Source: Burkholderiales bacterium | Lineage (GTDB): Bacteria > Pseudomonadota > Gammaproteobacteria > Burkholderiales > Casimicrobiaceae | Assembly: GCA_020851235.1 (NCBI GenBank) | Contig: JADZDD010000025.1 | Coordinates: 310,001-374,000 of the forward strand | Length of the DNA stretch: 64,000 nucleotides | Direction: 5' to 3' | In this document: piece by piece, positions 27,274-35,998 of the stretch | Layout: each line of letters begins with the position of its first letter | Numbering within the stretch: position 1 is the stretch's first letter | Translations under genes and position numbers: made by a program | The notes under the pieces: generated by a model | What the model was told of the DNA's origin: nothing | What the model saw: the letters and a program-made list of their open reading frames with translations, nothing else | Databases searched by the model: none

Positions 27274-27722
27274 CACTGCCACGGGGCCGGGGGCTGCGCC
27301 AGATCCCACGTGCCGTACGCGGCGGGCTCGTTGATCTCGATGACCTCGAGATCGTCGGCGCGAGCGATCACGTTGTGCGGCACGCCGGCGGGCTGCGACA
27401 GGCCGTCGCCGGCCTGCAACGTCACGTCGCCCTCGATCCCGGCGAAGCGAAACGTGAGCCAGCCGCGCAGGACGTAGACGTAGTGCGCCGTCATGTCGTG
27501 CCAGTGCCAGCCGAGCGGCTCGCGCAGTGGCGCGAGCGTGCGGATGTGCTTCGCGCCGATGCGCCCCCCGGTGGCCGCGGCGAGACCGAGATCGCGATAC
27601 TCGGTGTCGCCGCGCAGGCCTTCGCGGTCCCACCGCGCGTCGGCGGCGGCGTTGCGGGCGAACGCCGACAGCGCCTGCGCGAGCGCGCGTGGGCCGTCGT
27701 AGCGAGGGGGTGTTGCGCTCAT
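27273..27722 (-). CDS. Cupin-domain protein
   Basis: GWHWHDMTAHYVYVLRGWLTFRFAGIEGDVTLQAGDGLSQPAGVPHNVIA; abuts the ABC permease. Confidence 0.82.
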   Translation of the reverse strand: MSATPPRYDGPRALAQALSAFARNAAADARWDREGLRGDTEYRDLGLAAATGGRIGAKHIRTLAPLREPLGWHWHDMTAHYVYVLRGWLTFRFAGIEGDVTLQAGDGLSQPAGVPHNVIARADDLEVIEINEPAAYGTWDLAQPPAPWQ

Positions 27723-27880
27723 GCGTCGGAACTCCGGGTGCGAATCGTTGCAGCTTCGGCGCGCGCGATGCCTTCGCGCTGCCGATGGAAACCGCGAACA
27801 TTACGTGGCGCGCGACCTCGTGGTCAAGGTCGAATGAGGGTGCCGGCGGGAACGCGGTCGACGCAGCGACCGGCGTGCGA

Positions 27881-28519
27881 TCAGTACTCGACCGGAATCG
27901 GATCGAGCGAGCGCCACAGGTACCACGTGGCGACGCTGCGCCAGGGCGCCCAGCGCGCGCCGAATGCACGCAACTCGGTCGCATTCATCCGTGCGCCGTC
28001 GCCGTAGTGGAGCGCGACGGCACGGATGAGGCCGATGTCGTCGACTGGCAGAACGTCCGGTCGCAACTCGTGGAAGATGAGGAACATCTCCGCGGTCCAG
28101 CGACCGATGCCCTTGACGTCGACCAGGCGCGCGATGAGCGCTTCGTCGTCGAGCGCCGGCCACTCGCGCGGGTCGAGCATGCCGCTCGTGAAGTGCTGCG
28201 CGAGGTCGCGCAGGTACGTGGCCTTGCGCTCGGACAGTCCGGCGCGGCGCAACGTCGTCATCCGGGTGCGGCGTACGCGTCCCGGATCGAGCGTCACCAC
28301 GGTGCCGGTCGCGCCCGTTGCCACCGCCACACGATCCCAGATCGATTGCGCGGCCTTGACCGAGATCTGCTGGCCGACGATGGCGCGGGCGAGCACGGTG
28401 AACGGTTCGCCGCGCCGGGCGAGATGCGTCTCGTGGCAGGAGGCGACGAGCCGGCGCAGGACGGGGTCGCGCGCCGCGAGGTCGCGTGAGGCTCGATCCC
28501 AGTAGGCGGGCTTGACCAC
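27881..28519 (-). CDS. DNA-3-methyladenine glycosylase II family (AlkA-like, HhH-GPD)
   Basis: AIVGQQISVKAAQSIWDRV, LVDVKGIGRWTAEMFLIFHELRPDVLPVDDIGL; GTG start 28519. Confidence 0.88.
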   Translation of the reverse strand: MVKPAYWDRASRDLAARDPVLRRLVASCHETHLARRGEPFTVLARAIVGQQISVKAAQSIWDRVAVATGATGTVVTLDPGRVRRTRMTTLRRAGLSERKATYLRDLAQHFTSGMLDPREWPALDDEALIARLVDVKGIGRWTAEMFLIFHELRPDVLPVDDIGLIRAVALHYGDGARMNATELRAFGARWAPWRSVATWYLWRSLDPIPVEY

Positions 28520-28650
28520 GGGGGATGGGATGGAAAACGGCGACGGCGAACGCGGAAGGCGGCGGTGAAAGCGCCGCGCACTCGAATGGTACATTAGCGC
28601 GATTTTTTGGGCAGGCTCCGGCGTCGGGGCCCGCCGTCTCCGCGACGAAA

Positions 28651-30537
28651 ATGCCACGCGCAGGTTGCATCGCACTTCCCCGGCGGGGGTCCAGCGCCGG
28701 GGCCTTCCGTCGTCTTGCCGTCCCGTGGGCGCGTGGCGAGCGGCGTCGTGGTGCCGCCGCCCGGGTCGCGGCCGGCACGCTGGCCGCCATCGTCGCCTGC
28801 CTCGTCTTCACTCTCGTGCACGCGGCCACGCCGCCCAAGGTCATTCGCGACGTGTTCCCGGTGGCGGAGAGCGGCTTCGATCCCCCGGCCGCCAACGACT
28901 TGTACTCCGCGGGCGTGGTGCACGCGATCTTCGACACGCTTTATACCTACGACTACCTCGCGCGACCGGCGAAGCTCGTGCCCGGCGTGGCGGCGGCGCT
29001 GCCCGAGGTCGCCGACGAGGGCCGCGTCTACACGATACGGCTCGCGCCCGGGGTGTACTTCCAGGCCGATCCCGTCTTCGGAAACGCGAAGCGCGAGTTG
29101 ACCGCCGAGGACGTCGTCTACTCGTACAAGCGTGTCCTCGATCCGAAGCTGCGCTCGCCGTGGAGCTTCCTGGTCGACGGCAAGTTCGTCGGCATGGACG
29201 AGGTGGTGGAAGCCGCGAAGAAGACGGGAAAGTTCGACTACGCGCGCAAGGTGCCCGGCCTCGAGGCGGTCGACCGTTACACGGTGCGCCTGCGCCTGAC
29301 TGCCACCGACTACAACCTGCCGTACATCCTTGCGCACGACGCGCTCGCGCTCGTGGCACGCGAGGTGATCGAGAAGTACGGCGAGTCGGACGGGCGCACG
29401 ATGAGTCATCCGGTGGGCACCGGGCCGTTCCGTCTCGGCGAATGGATCCGCAGCAACAAGATCGTGCTCGAGCGCAATCCCGACTATCGCGATGTCGTCT
29501 GGAACTTCGCTCCCGGCGCGCCGGGTGACGAGAAGCTCGTCGCGCAGATGCGGGGCAAGCGCGTGCCGGCGGTCGATCGCGTCGAGATCTACGTCCAGGA
29601 GGAGGATCAGACCCGCTGGCTCGCGTTCCAGCAGGGTGAGCTCGACTTCCTCAACATGGAGGGTCCGCTCGCGCCGAATGCGATCGGCCCCGATGGCACG
29701 TTGAAGCCCGAACTCGCCGCACGCGGGATTCGCCTCGATCGCTTCGTCGAAGCCGAGATCCGCTACGTGTACTGGAACTGGCTCGATCCGCGCATCGGCG
29801 GCACGGGCAAGGCGCAGATCGCGCTGCGCCGGGCGCTCGCGATGTCGTACGACGCCGCGGCCGAGGCGCGGGTGATCCTGAACGGCCAGGCGGTCGAGAC
29901 GGCATACCCGATTCCCCCCGGTGTCGTCGGCCATGTGCCGGGTTGGAAGAGCACGCTCACCTACGATCCGGCGCTTGCCAACCAGCTCCTCGATCGCTTC
30001 GGTTACAAGCGCGGCGCCGACGGCTGGCGCACCTGGCCCGACGGCTCGCCGCTGGTTATCACGTATGCATCGCGCCCCGATACGCTGGGGCGCCAACTCG
30101 AGGAGCTCACCAAGAAGGGCTACGACGCGATCGGCGTGCGCATGGCGAGCCAGCGCGATCGCTTCCCCGAGCTCCTCAAGCTCGAGAAGCAGTGCAAGCT
30201 CGCAAGCCGCGAGGCGGCGTGGATCGCGGACTACCCGGATGGTGACAACTTCATGCAGCTCTTCTACGGCCCCAACGCGCGCCAGAGCAACACCGGATGC
30301 ACGGCGATCCCCGAGTACGACGCGCTGTACCGGCAAACGACACGCATGCCTGCCGGCCCCGAGCGCGATCGCCTGTTCATGAAGATGGCGCGGCTGCTCG
30401 AGTACTACGCGCCGCACCGCCTCACCGTGGGCCGCTACCGCAACCAGCTCGTGCAGTCGCGCATCGAGGGTTACCGGCGGCATCCGATCCTGCCGTCGAC
30501 CTGGCAGTACGTCGACGTCGCGCCCGCGGGCAAGTAG
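28651..30537 (+). CDS. Peptide ABC transporter substrate-binding protein (SBP family 5)
   Basis: KVIRDVFPVAESGFDPPAANDLYSAGVVHAIFDTLYTYDYL...LAPGVYFQADPVFG, ELTAEDVVYSYKR. Confidence 0.88.
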   Translation: MPRAGCIALPRRGSSAGAFRRLAVPWARGERRRGAAARVAAGTLAAIVACLVFTLVHAATPPKVIRDVFPVAESGFDPPAANDLYSAGVVHAIFDTLYTYDYLARPAKLVPGVAAALPEVADEGRVYTIRLAPGVYFQADPVFGNAKRELTAEDVVYSYKRVLDPKLRSPWSFLVDGKFVGMDEVVEAAKKTGKFDYARKVPGLEAVDRYTVRLRLTATDYNLPYILAHDALALVAREVIEKYGESDGRTMSHPVGTGPFRLGEWIRSNKIVLERNPDYRDVVWNFAPGAPGDEKLVAQMRGKRVPAVDRVEIYVQEEDQTRWLAFQQGELDFLNMEGPLAPNAIGPDGTLKPELAARGIRLDRFVEAEIRYVYWNWLDPRIGGTGKAQIALRRALAMSYDAAAEARVILNGQAVETAYPIPPGVVGHVPGWKSTLTYDPALANQLLDRFGYKRGADGWRTWPDGSPLVITYASRPDTLGRQLEELTKKGYDAIGVRMASQRDRFPELLKLEKQCKLASREAAWIADYPDGDNFMQLFYGPNARQSNTGCTAIPEYDALYRQTTRMPAGPERDRLFMKMARLLEYYAPHRLTVGRYRNQLVQSRIEGYRRHPILPSTWQYVDVAPAGK

Positions 30538-30573
30538 CCGGCGCCTGCCAAGAGCGACGACCGGGAGCGAGCC

Positions 30574-31512
30574 ATGTGGGCCTACGTCGTGCGGCGCCTT
30601 TGGCAGATGATTCCGACGCTGCTCGGCGTCGTGCTGCTCGTCTTCGTGCTCTTCAATCTCTTCGGCGGCGACCCGGCGTACGTGCTCGCGGGCAAGATCA
30701 GCAATCCCGAACAGATCGACAACATCCGTCGCCAGCTGGGCGTCGACCAGCCGTACTGGGTGCAGCTCGGCATTTTCCTCAAGCAGATCGTGACCGCCGA
30801 CTTCGGCGCATCGTGGAGCACGAACGAGCCCGTCTCGCACATCCTCGCGACGCGGCTCGGGCCGTCGCTCACGCTGCTCGTGCCGCTGCTCATCATCGAG
30901 ACGCTCGTCGCGGTGGGCCTGGCGCTCGCCGTCGCGTACGTGCGTGGGTCGCTCACCGACCGCGCGGTGATGGTGGTGTGCACCGTGGGACTGTCGATCT
31001 CGATCCTCGTCTACATCATCGTCTTCCAGTACGTCTTCGCCTACAAGCTCGGCTGGTTCCCGGTCCAGGGCTGGGGCGACTCGTTCTGGACCAACCTCGT
31101 GCGCTACGCGTCGTTGCCGATCCTGATCGGCCTCGTCGTGAGCATCGCGCCGAACCTGCGCCTGTTTCGCACGTTCGTGCTCGACGAGATCAACCAGGAT
31201 TACGTGCGCACCGCGCGGGCCAAGGGCGTGTCCGAGAACCGCATCATGTGGGTCCACGTGCTGCGCAACGCGTCGATCCCGATCATCACGCACGTGATGG
31301 CCGCGCTCCCGGGCTTGCTCATCGGCGCCTTCCTGCTCGAGCGCTTCTTCTCGATTCCCGGCATCGGCCGCGAGGTCATCCTCGCGGTCGAGCGCTCCGA
31401 CTTTCCGGTGATCAAGGCGCTCACCGTCTACGTCGCCGTGGCGACGATGGTCGTCAACCTGTTGGCCGACCTCATGTACAAGGCGGTCGATCCGCGGGTG
31501 CAGCTCGAATGA
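30574..31512 (+). CDS. Peptide ABC transporter permease (DppB/OppB-like)
   Basis: FNLFGGDPAYVLAGKIS...DYVRTARAKGVSENRIMWVHVLRNASIPIITHVMAALPGLLIGAFLLERFFSIPGIG. Confidence 0.92.
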   Translation: MWAYVVRRLWQMIPTLLGVVLLVFVLFNLFGGDPAYVLAGKISNPEQIDNIRRQLGVDQPYWVQLGIFLKQIVTADFGASWSTNEPVSHILATRLGPSLTLLVPLLIIETLVAVGLALAVAYVRGSLTDRAVMVVCTVGLSISILVYIIVFQYVFAYKLGWFPVQGWGDSFWTNLVRYASLPILIGLVVSIAPNLRLFRTFVLDEINQDYVRTARAKGVSENRIMWVHVLRNASIPIITHVMAALPGLLIGAFLLERFFSIPGIGREVILAVERSDFPVIKALTVYVAVATMVVNLLADLMYKAVDPRVQLE

Positions 31513-32840
31513 ACGACACCGGCACGCACTCGCTTATCCGCCCGGCGCTCGCGCCGCGCGCGGTCGCGCACACGGTGTCGCCCGGTCTTTGGGTGCTCGC
31601 CTGGCGCAGGCTGCGGCGCGATCGCCTGGCGATGGTCTCGCTTGCCATCGTCCTCGCGTTCATCGCGATGATGATCCTCTCGGGCCTGGGCCTCATCGCG
31701 CGCGACTGGACGCGCGAGGTCGGGGTGAACTACGCGCCGCCGACGTTCGTGGGGCCGGACGCGACCGAAGCCGCCCCGGCGCCCGCGGCCACGGCGCCGG
31801 GCCCGGCCGCCGCGGCACCGCCGCCGGTGACGGGCGACTGGGAGGCCGAGGTCGTCGATCCCATCGGCGACGTGATCGCCGAACTGCGCGGTGCGCCGAA
31901 GCCGGATTCCGGCAACACCGCCACGCCACCGGCGGCTGCCGCGGCGCCCGGACAGGACGACACGGGCTTCGTCGACCCCTTGGCCGACGTCATGCGCGAG
32001 ATCGAGGCCGCCCGGCGCGGCGCCAAGTCGCCTCCACCCCCACCCGGCGGGACCGGTGCGGCGGCGGTCGATCCATTGGCCGACGTCATGCGCGACATCG
32101 AGGCCGAGCGTGGCGCGGCGGCGGCGGAACATGGCAGCACCCGCCGGGCGACGCTTCCCTTCGGTGCCGACAAGTGGGGCCGCGACGTCATCGCCAAGAC
32201 GATCAAGGGCTCGGAGACGTCGATCTTCGTGGGCATCGCCGCCGCGTTCGTCGCCACGCTCATCGGGACGGTGCTGGGCGCATTTGCCGGCTACTACGGA
32301 CGTTGGGTCGACGATGCACTCAACTGGTTCTACAGCATCTTCAGCTCGATTCCCTACCTCTTGCTCATCCTCGCCGTGGCTGCGGTCCTGCAGCACAAGG
32401 GCACCATGACGATCGTGCTGATCCTGGGTCTCACCGGATGGACGGGCGTGTTCCGTCTCATCCGCGCCGAGTATCTGAAGCACAAGGGCCGCGAGTACGT
32501 GCAGGCCGCCGATGCGATCGGCGCGTCGAATGCCCGTCGCATGTACCGGCACATCTTCCCCAACGTCTCGCACGTCGTCCTCGTGCAACTGTCGATCCTC
32601 GTCGTCGCCTTCATCAAGTCCGAGGTCATCCTCTCGTTCCTGGGCTTCGGCGTCCCGGTCGACGTGGTGTCGTGGGGATCGATGCTCAACGAGGCGCAAA
32701 ACGAGCTCCTGCTCGGCAAGTGGTGGCAACTCGTCGCCGCCGGGGTGTCGATGGCGCTCCTCGTCACCGCGTTCTCGCTGTTCACCGACGCGCTGCGCGA
32801 TGCGCTCGATCCCAAGCTGCGCGGCAGCGAGGGGAGCTGA
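31509..32840 (+). CDS. Peptide ABC transporter permease (DppC/OppC-like) with long Ala/Pro-rich insertion after TM1
   Basis: PFGADKWGRDVIAKTIKGSETSIFVGIAAAF, YVQAADAIGASNARRMYRHIFPN; insertion roughly residues 75-213. Confidence 0.9.
   Translation: MNDTGTHSLIRPALAPRAVAHTVSPGLWVLAWRRLRRDRLAMVSLAIVLAFIAMMILSGLGLIARDWTREVGVNYAPPTFVGPDATEAAPAPAATAPGPAAAAPPPVTGDWEAEVVDPIGDVIAELRGAPKPDSGNTATPPAAAAAPGQDDTGFVDPLADVMREIEAARRGAKSPPPPPGGTGAAAVDPLADVMRDIEAERGAAAAEHGSTRRATLPFGADKWGRDVIAKTIKGSETSIFVGIAAAFVATLIGTVLGAFAGYYGRWVDDALNWFYSIFSSIPYLLLILAVAAVLQHKGTMTIVLILGLTGWTGVFRLIRAEYLKHKGREYVQAADAIGASNARRMYRHIFPNVSHVVLVQLSILVVAFIKSEVILSFLGFGVPVDVVSWGSMLNEAQNELLLGKWWQLVAAGVSMALLVTAFSLFTDALRDALDPKLRGSEGS
31854..32115 (+). 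repeat. Three copies of a VDP[IL][GA]DV[IM]xE/DIxA motif inside the DppC-like gene
   Basis: VDPIGDVIAELRGAP (31854), VDPLADVMREIEAARRGA (31971), VDPLADVMRDIEAERGAA (32067); the last two nearly identical at DNA level. Confidence 0.85.
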
Positions 32841-32841
32841 C

Positions 32842-34605
32842 GTGGCGCACGATCTGCCCGAACGCGACTTGGCCGCCGCCGCCGCGGCGAGCGATCCCCT
32901 GGTGCAGGTGCGCCACCTGGGTGTGGGCTTCCGCCTCGATCGCGACACGGTGTTCGAGGCCGTCAAGGACGTCTCCTTCGACATCCCGCGCAACGCGACC
33001 GTCGCCCTCGTCGGCGAGTCGGGGTCGGGCAAGTCGGTGACGTCGCTTGCGATCCTGGGCCTGCTGCCGCCCGAGAACGCGCGCATCGATCCCCGGAGCG
33101 AGATTGTCTACGCCGGTCGCGATCTCACGCGGCTGCCGCGCAAGGCGCTCGCGCAGTTGCGCGGGGCCGACATCTCGATGATCTTCCAGGAGCCGATGAC
33201 GTCGTTGAACCCCGTGTTCACCGTCGGCTTCCAGATCGAGGAGGTGTTAAAGCTCCATCGCGACATGACCGGTCGGGCGGCACGCAAGCGCGCCATCGAA
33301 GTGCTCGCCGAGGTCGGCATCCCCGAGCCCGAGCGGCGCATCGATTACTTTCCCTCGCAGATGTCGGGGGGCCAGCAGCAGCGCGTGATGATCGCGATGG
33401 CGATCGCCTGCGAGCCCAAGCTCCTCATCGCCGACGAGCCGACCACCGCACTCGACGTCACGATCCAGAAGCAGATCCTCGACCTCATCGCCGCGCTGCA
33501 GAAGAAGCACGCGATGTCGGTGCTCTTCATCACCCACGACCTCGCGGTGGTGGGCGAGATCGCCGACCACGTCATCGTCATGCGCAACGGCGAGATCCGC
33601 GAGGCGGGCAGCGCCGCTGCGGTCTTCGGCGCGCCGCGCGACGCGTACACGCGTGCGCTGTTGCAGTGCCGGCCGTCGCTCGACTGCCGCCCCGAGCGCT
33701 TACCCGTCATCGACGATTTCCTGGGCAGGGAGGGACCGGCGAGCGTCGACATCCCGGAGCGCGCGCGGGGCGTGGCACCCGACGATGCGATCGTGCTGTC
33801 GGTGCGCAACCTCTCGAAGAGCTTCCACTCGCGGCAGGGGCTCTTCGGCCGGCGCGAGTTCCAGGCGGTGCGCAACGTCTCCTTCGATCTGCGCCGCGGC
33901 AAGACGCTCGGCCTCGTCGGCGAGTCGGGATCCGGCAAGACGACCGTGGGCATGACGCTCATGCGGCTGCACGAGGCCACGTCCGGGCAGGCGCTCTTCG
34001 ATGGCCACGACATCCTGGCCCTGTCGCCGAAGGCGTTCCTGCCGTACAAGCGGCGCATCCAGATCGTCTTCCAGAATCCGTACGCCTCGCTCAATCCGCG
34101 CTTCATCGTCGGCCAGATCCTCACCGAGCCGATGGACATCCACGGCATCGGCGCCTCGGCACAGGAACGCGCCGACATGGCCTTCGAACTCCTCGCCAAG
34201 GTCGGCCTGCCCGAGGCGTCGTTCTACAAATATCCGCACGAATTCTCGGGCGGGCAGCGCCAGCGCATCGCGATCGCGCGTTGCCTGACGCTCAAGCCCG
34301 ACATCCTCATCTGCGACGAATCGGTGTCGGCGCTGGACGTCTCGGTGCAGGCGCAGGTGCTCAATCTCCTGCAGGACTTGCAGGCGGAGTTCGATCTTTC
34401 CTACATCTTCATCTCGCACGATCTCGCGGTGGTGAAGTACATCGCCGACGAGGTGATGGTCATGAGCGAGGGGGAGATCGTCGAGATCGCAAGCTCCGAC
34501 GAGATCTACCGCGCGCCGCGCGAGGCGTACACGCAGCGCCTGCTCGCCTCGATCCCCCGGGGCTGGCAGGCGACGCGCCGGACGAAGCCGGCGCCGGACG
34601 AGTAG
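32842..34605 (+). CDS. Peptide ABC transporter ATP-binding protein, two fused nucleotide-binding domains (DppD-DppF type)
   Basis: Two Walker A motifs GESGSGKSVTS and GESGSGKTTVG, two signature motifs MSGGQQQRVMIA and FSGGQRQRIAIA; GTG start. Confidence 0.92.
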   Translation: MAHDLPERDLAAAAAASDPLVQVRHLGVGFRLDRDTVFEAVKDVSFDIPRNATVALVGESGSGKSVTSLAILGLLPPENARIDPRSEIVYAGRDLTRLPRKALAQLRGADISMIFQEPMTSLNPVFTVGFQIEEVLKLHRDMTGRAARKRAIEVLAEVGIPEPERRIDYFPSQMSGGQQQRVMIAMAIACEPKLLIADEPTTALDVTIQKQILDLIAALQKKHAMSVLFITHDLAVVGEIADHVIVMRNGEIREAGSAAAVFGAPRDAYTRALLQCRPSLDCRPERLPVIDDFLGREGPASVDIPERARGVAPDDAIVLSVRNLSKSFHSRQGLFGRREFQAVRNVSFDLRRGKTLGLVGESGSGKTTVGMTLMRLHEATSGQALFDGHDILALSPKAFLPYKRRIQIVFQNPYASLNPRFIVGQILTEPMDIHGIGASAQERADMAFELLAKVGLPEASFYKYPHEFSGGQRQRIAIARCLTLKPDILICDESVSALDVSVQAQVLNLLQDLQAEFDLSYIFISHDLAVVKYIADEVMVMSEGEIVEIASSDEIYRAPREAYTQRLLASIPRGWQATRRTKPAPDE

Positions 34606-34672
34606 GTCGCGGCCGGGCGCAGCGGCGCTGTCGCACGGCGGCGGGCGCGCCCCTTCGCGTGGCGCGTCGGAC

Positions 34673-35998
34673 CTACAGCGTGAACGCGAGCTCCTTCACC
34701 AGCATGCCTGGCAGACGGACGCTGCCGAGTGCGCGCGCGCCGTACGTCGACGACTCCAGCATGAGCTCGGTCTCGCGGGTCAGGGCTTCGAGATTCGACC
34801 CGAGCATGCGGTAGAGCGTGTCGTCGAAGCGCAGGACGTTGACCGGGGCCACCACCCGACCGTGCTCGACCCAGAAGGTCGCAAAGCGCGTCATTCCGGT
34901 GATGCGGCCGGCCGGCCGGTCCGAATAGTTGAGGTACCACAGGTTGCCGATCGCAAGCCCCGTATCGAGCGCGGTGAGCGCGTCGGCGGCGGGCAGGTCG
35001 CCGCCTTCCAGCACGAGCGATTCGGGCGACTCGGCATCGTTGGCGCCGTTGGCGACGAGGCCGAACTCGCGCGCGGTGCGCGGACTGACGAGCGATCCGG
35101 CGAGGCGGCCGTGCTCGACGAGCGGGACCCGCGGCGGCCGCACGAAGCCGTCGTTCTGGAATGCGGGCGCCACGCCGCCTTGCGTATCCTCGACAAAGGT
35201 CACGCGCGGATCGAACGCCGCACCTTCCTGCAGGCGATCGAGCGCGCTCTGGTGCGTTTGCAGCGCGCGTCCGGAGAACGCGTCCCAGCACAGCAGGGCG
35301 GTGAGTTCCTCGAGCGCACCTGGCGCAAGATAGGCGCGGTAGCGCCCCGGCGCGAGCGTGCGCGGCGCGCGGGCGACGAGGGCGAGGCGCTCGCGTGCCT
35401 GCTGCATGCGCGCGCCGAGCTGCGCCGCGTCCCAATGGAATCCCGCGTAGGCGCTGCGCACGGCCTTGTCGGCGCCGTGATACAGGCTCCACTGCAGGTT
35501 GAAGGTTGTCGCCGTGTACGCGTTGTGCTGGCCTTCCGAATTGGCGAAGCCGCGCCACACCGGCCCCGCTGCGTAGAAGCCGACGAGATCGAGTCCGTCG
35601 GCCGCGGCGAGGATCGCATCGACAGCATCTTCGGCCGCCGGCACCGCACCGTCACGGACTTCGCGACTCGACCGCACGCCATCGGGCAGGAGCAGGAGCG
35701 CATCCTCGGCGAGGTCGGGGAGGACGGCGCGCAAGTCGGCCATCGCCGTGCGCACGGTGGCGACATCGCGTGCCACGTCTCCGGTGAGCGAGAGCGTGTG
35801 CGTCGCGTGCCGCGCGCCGTGGATGAGGCGCAGCGTGAGCGTGCGCTGCACGACACTGCCGGACTGGCGCACCCGGCCGCGATTGAAGCGGACGAAATCG
35901 GTGTCTTCGGCGGCGAAGGCGACGGTGAAGCGCTCGCCGGCCGCCCGCGCCCCGGCCACCGCCGCGACGAGCGCCGAGAAATCGTCTTCGATGCTCAC
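34673..35998 (-). CDS. TldD/PmbA family protein, PmbA/TldE-like
   Basis: DLVGFYAAGPVWRGFANSEGQHN...TGMTRFATFWVEHGRVVAPVNVLRFDDTLYRML; GTG start overlapping tldD stop. Confidence 0.82.
   Translation of the reverse strand: MSIEDDFSALVAAVAGARAAGERFTVAFAAEDTDFVRFNRGRVRQSGSVVQRTLTLRLIHGARHATHTLSLTGDVARDVATVRTAMADLRAVLPDLAEDALLLLPDGVRSSREVRDGAVPAAEDAVDAILAAADGLDLVGFYAAGPVWRGFANSEGQHNAYTATTFNLQWSLYHGADKAVRSAYAGFHWDAAQLGARMQQARERLALVARAPRTLAPGRYRAYLAPGALEELTALLCWDAFSGRALQTHQSALDRLQEGAAFDPRVTFVEDTQGGVAPAFQNDGFVRPPRVPLVEHGRLAGSLVSPRTAREFGLVANGANDAESPESLVLEGGDLPAADALTALDTGLAIGNLWYLNYSDRPAGRITGMTRFATFWVEHGRVVAPVNVLRFDDTLYRMLGSNLEALTRETELMLESSTYGARALGSVRLPGMLVKELAFTL

Noticed and set aside
28594-31293. 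899-aa minus-strand ORF
   Set aside because: Antisense to the peptide SBP and DppB-like permease, whose protein families are clear.
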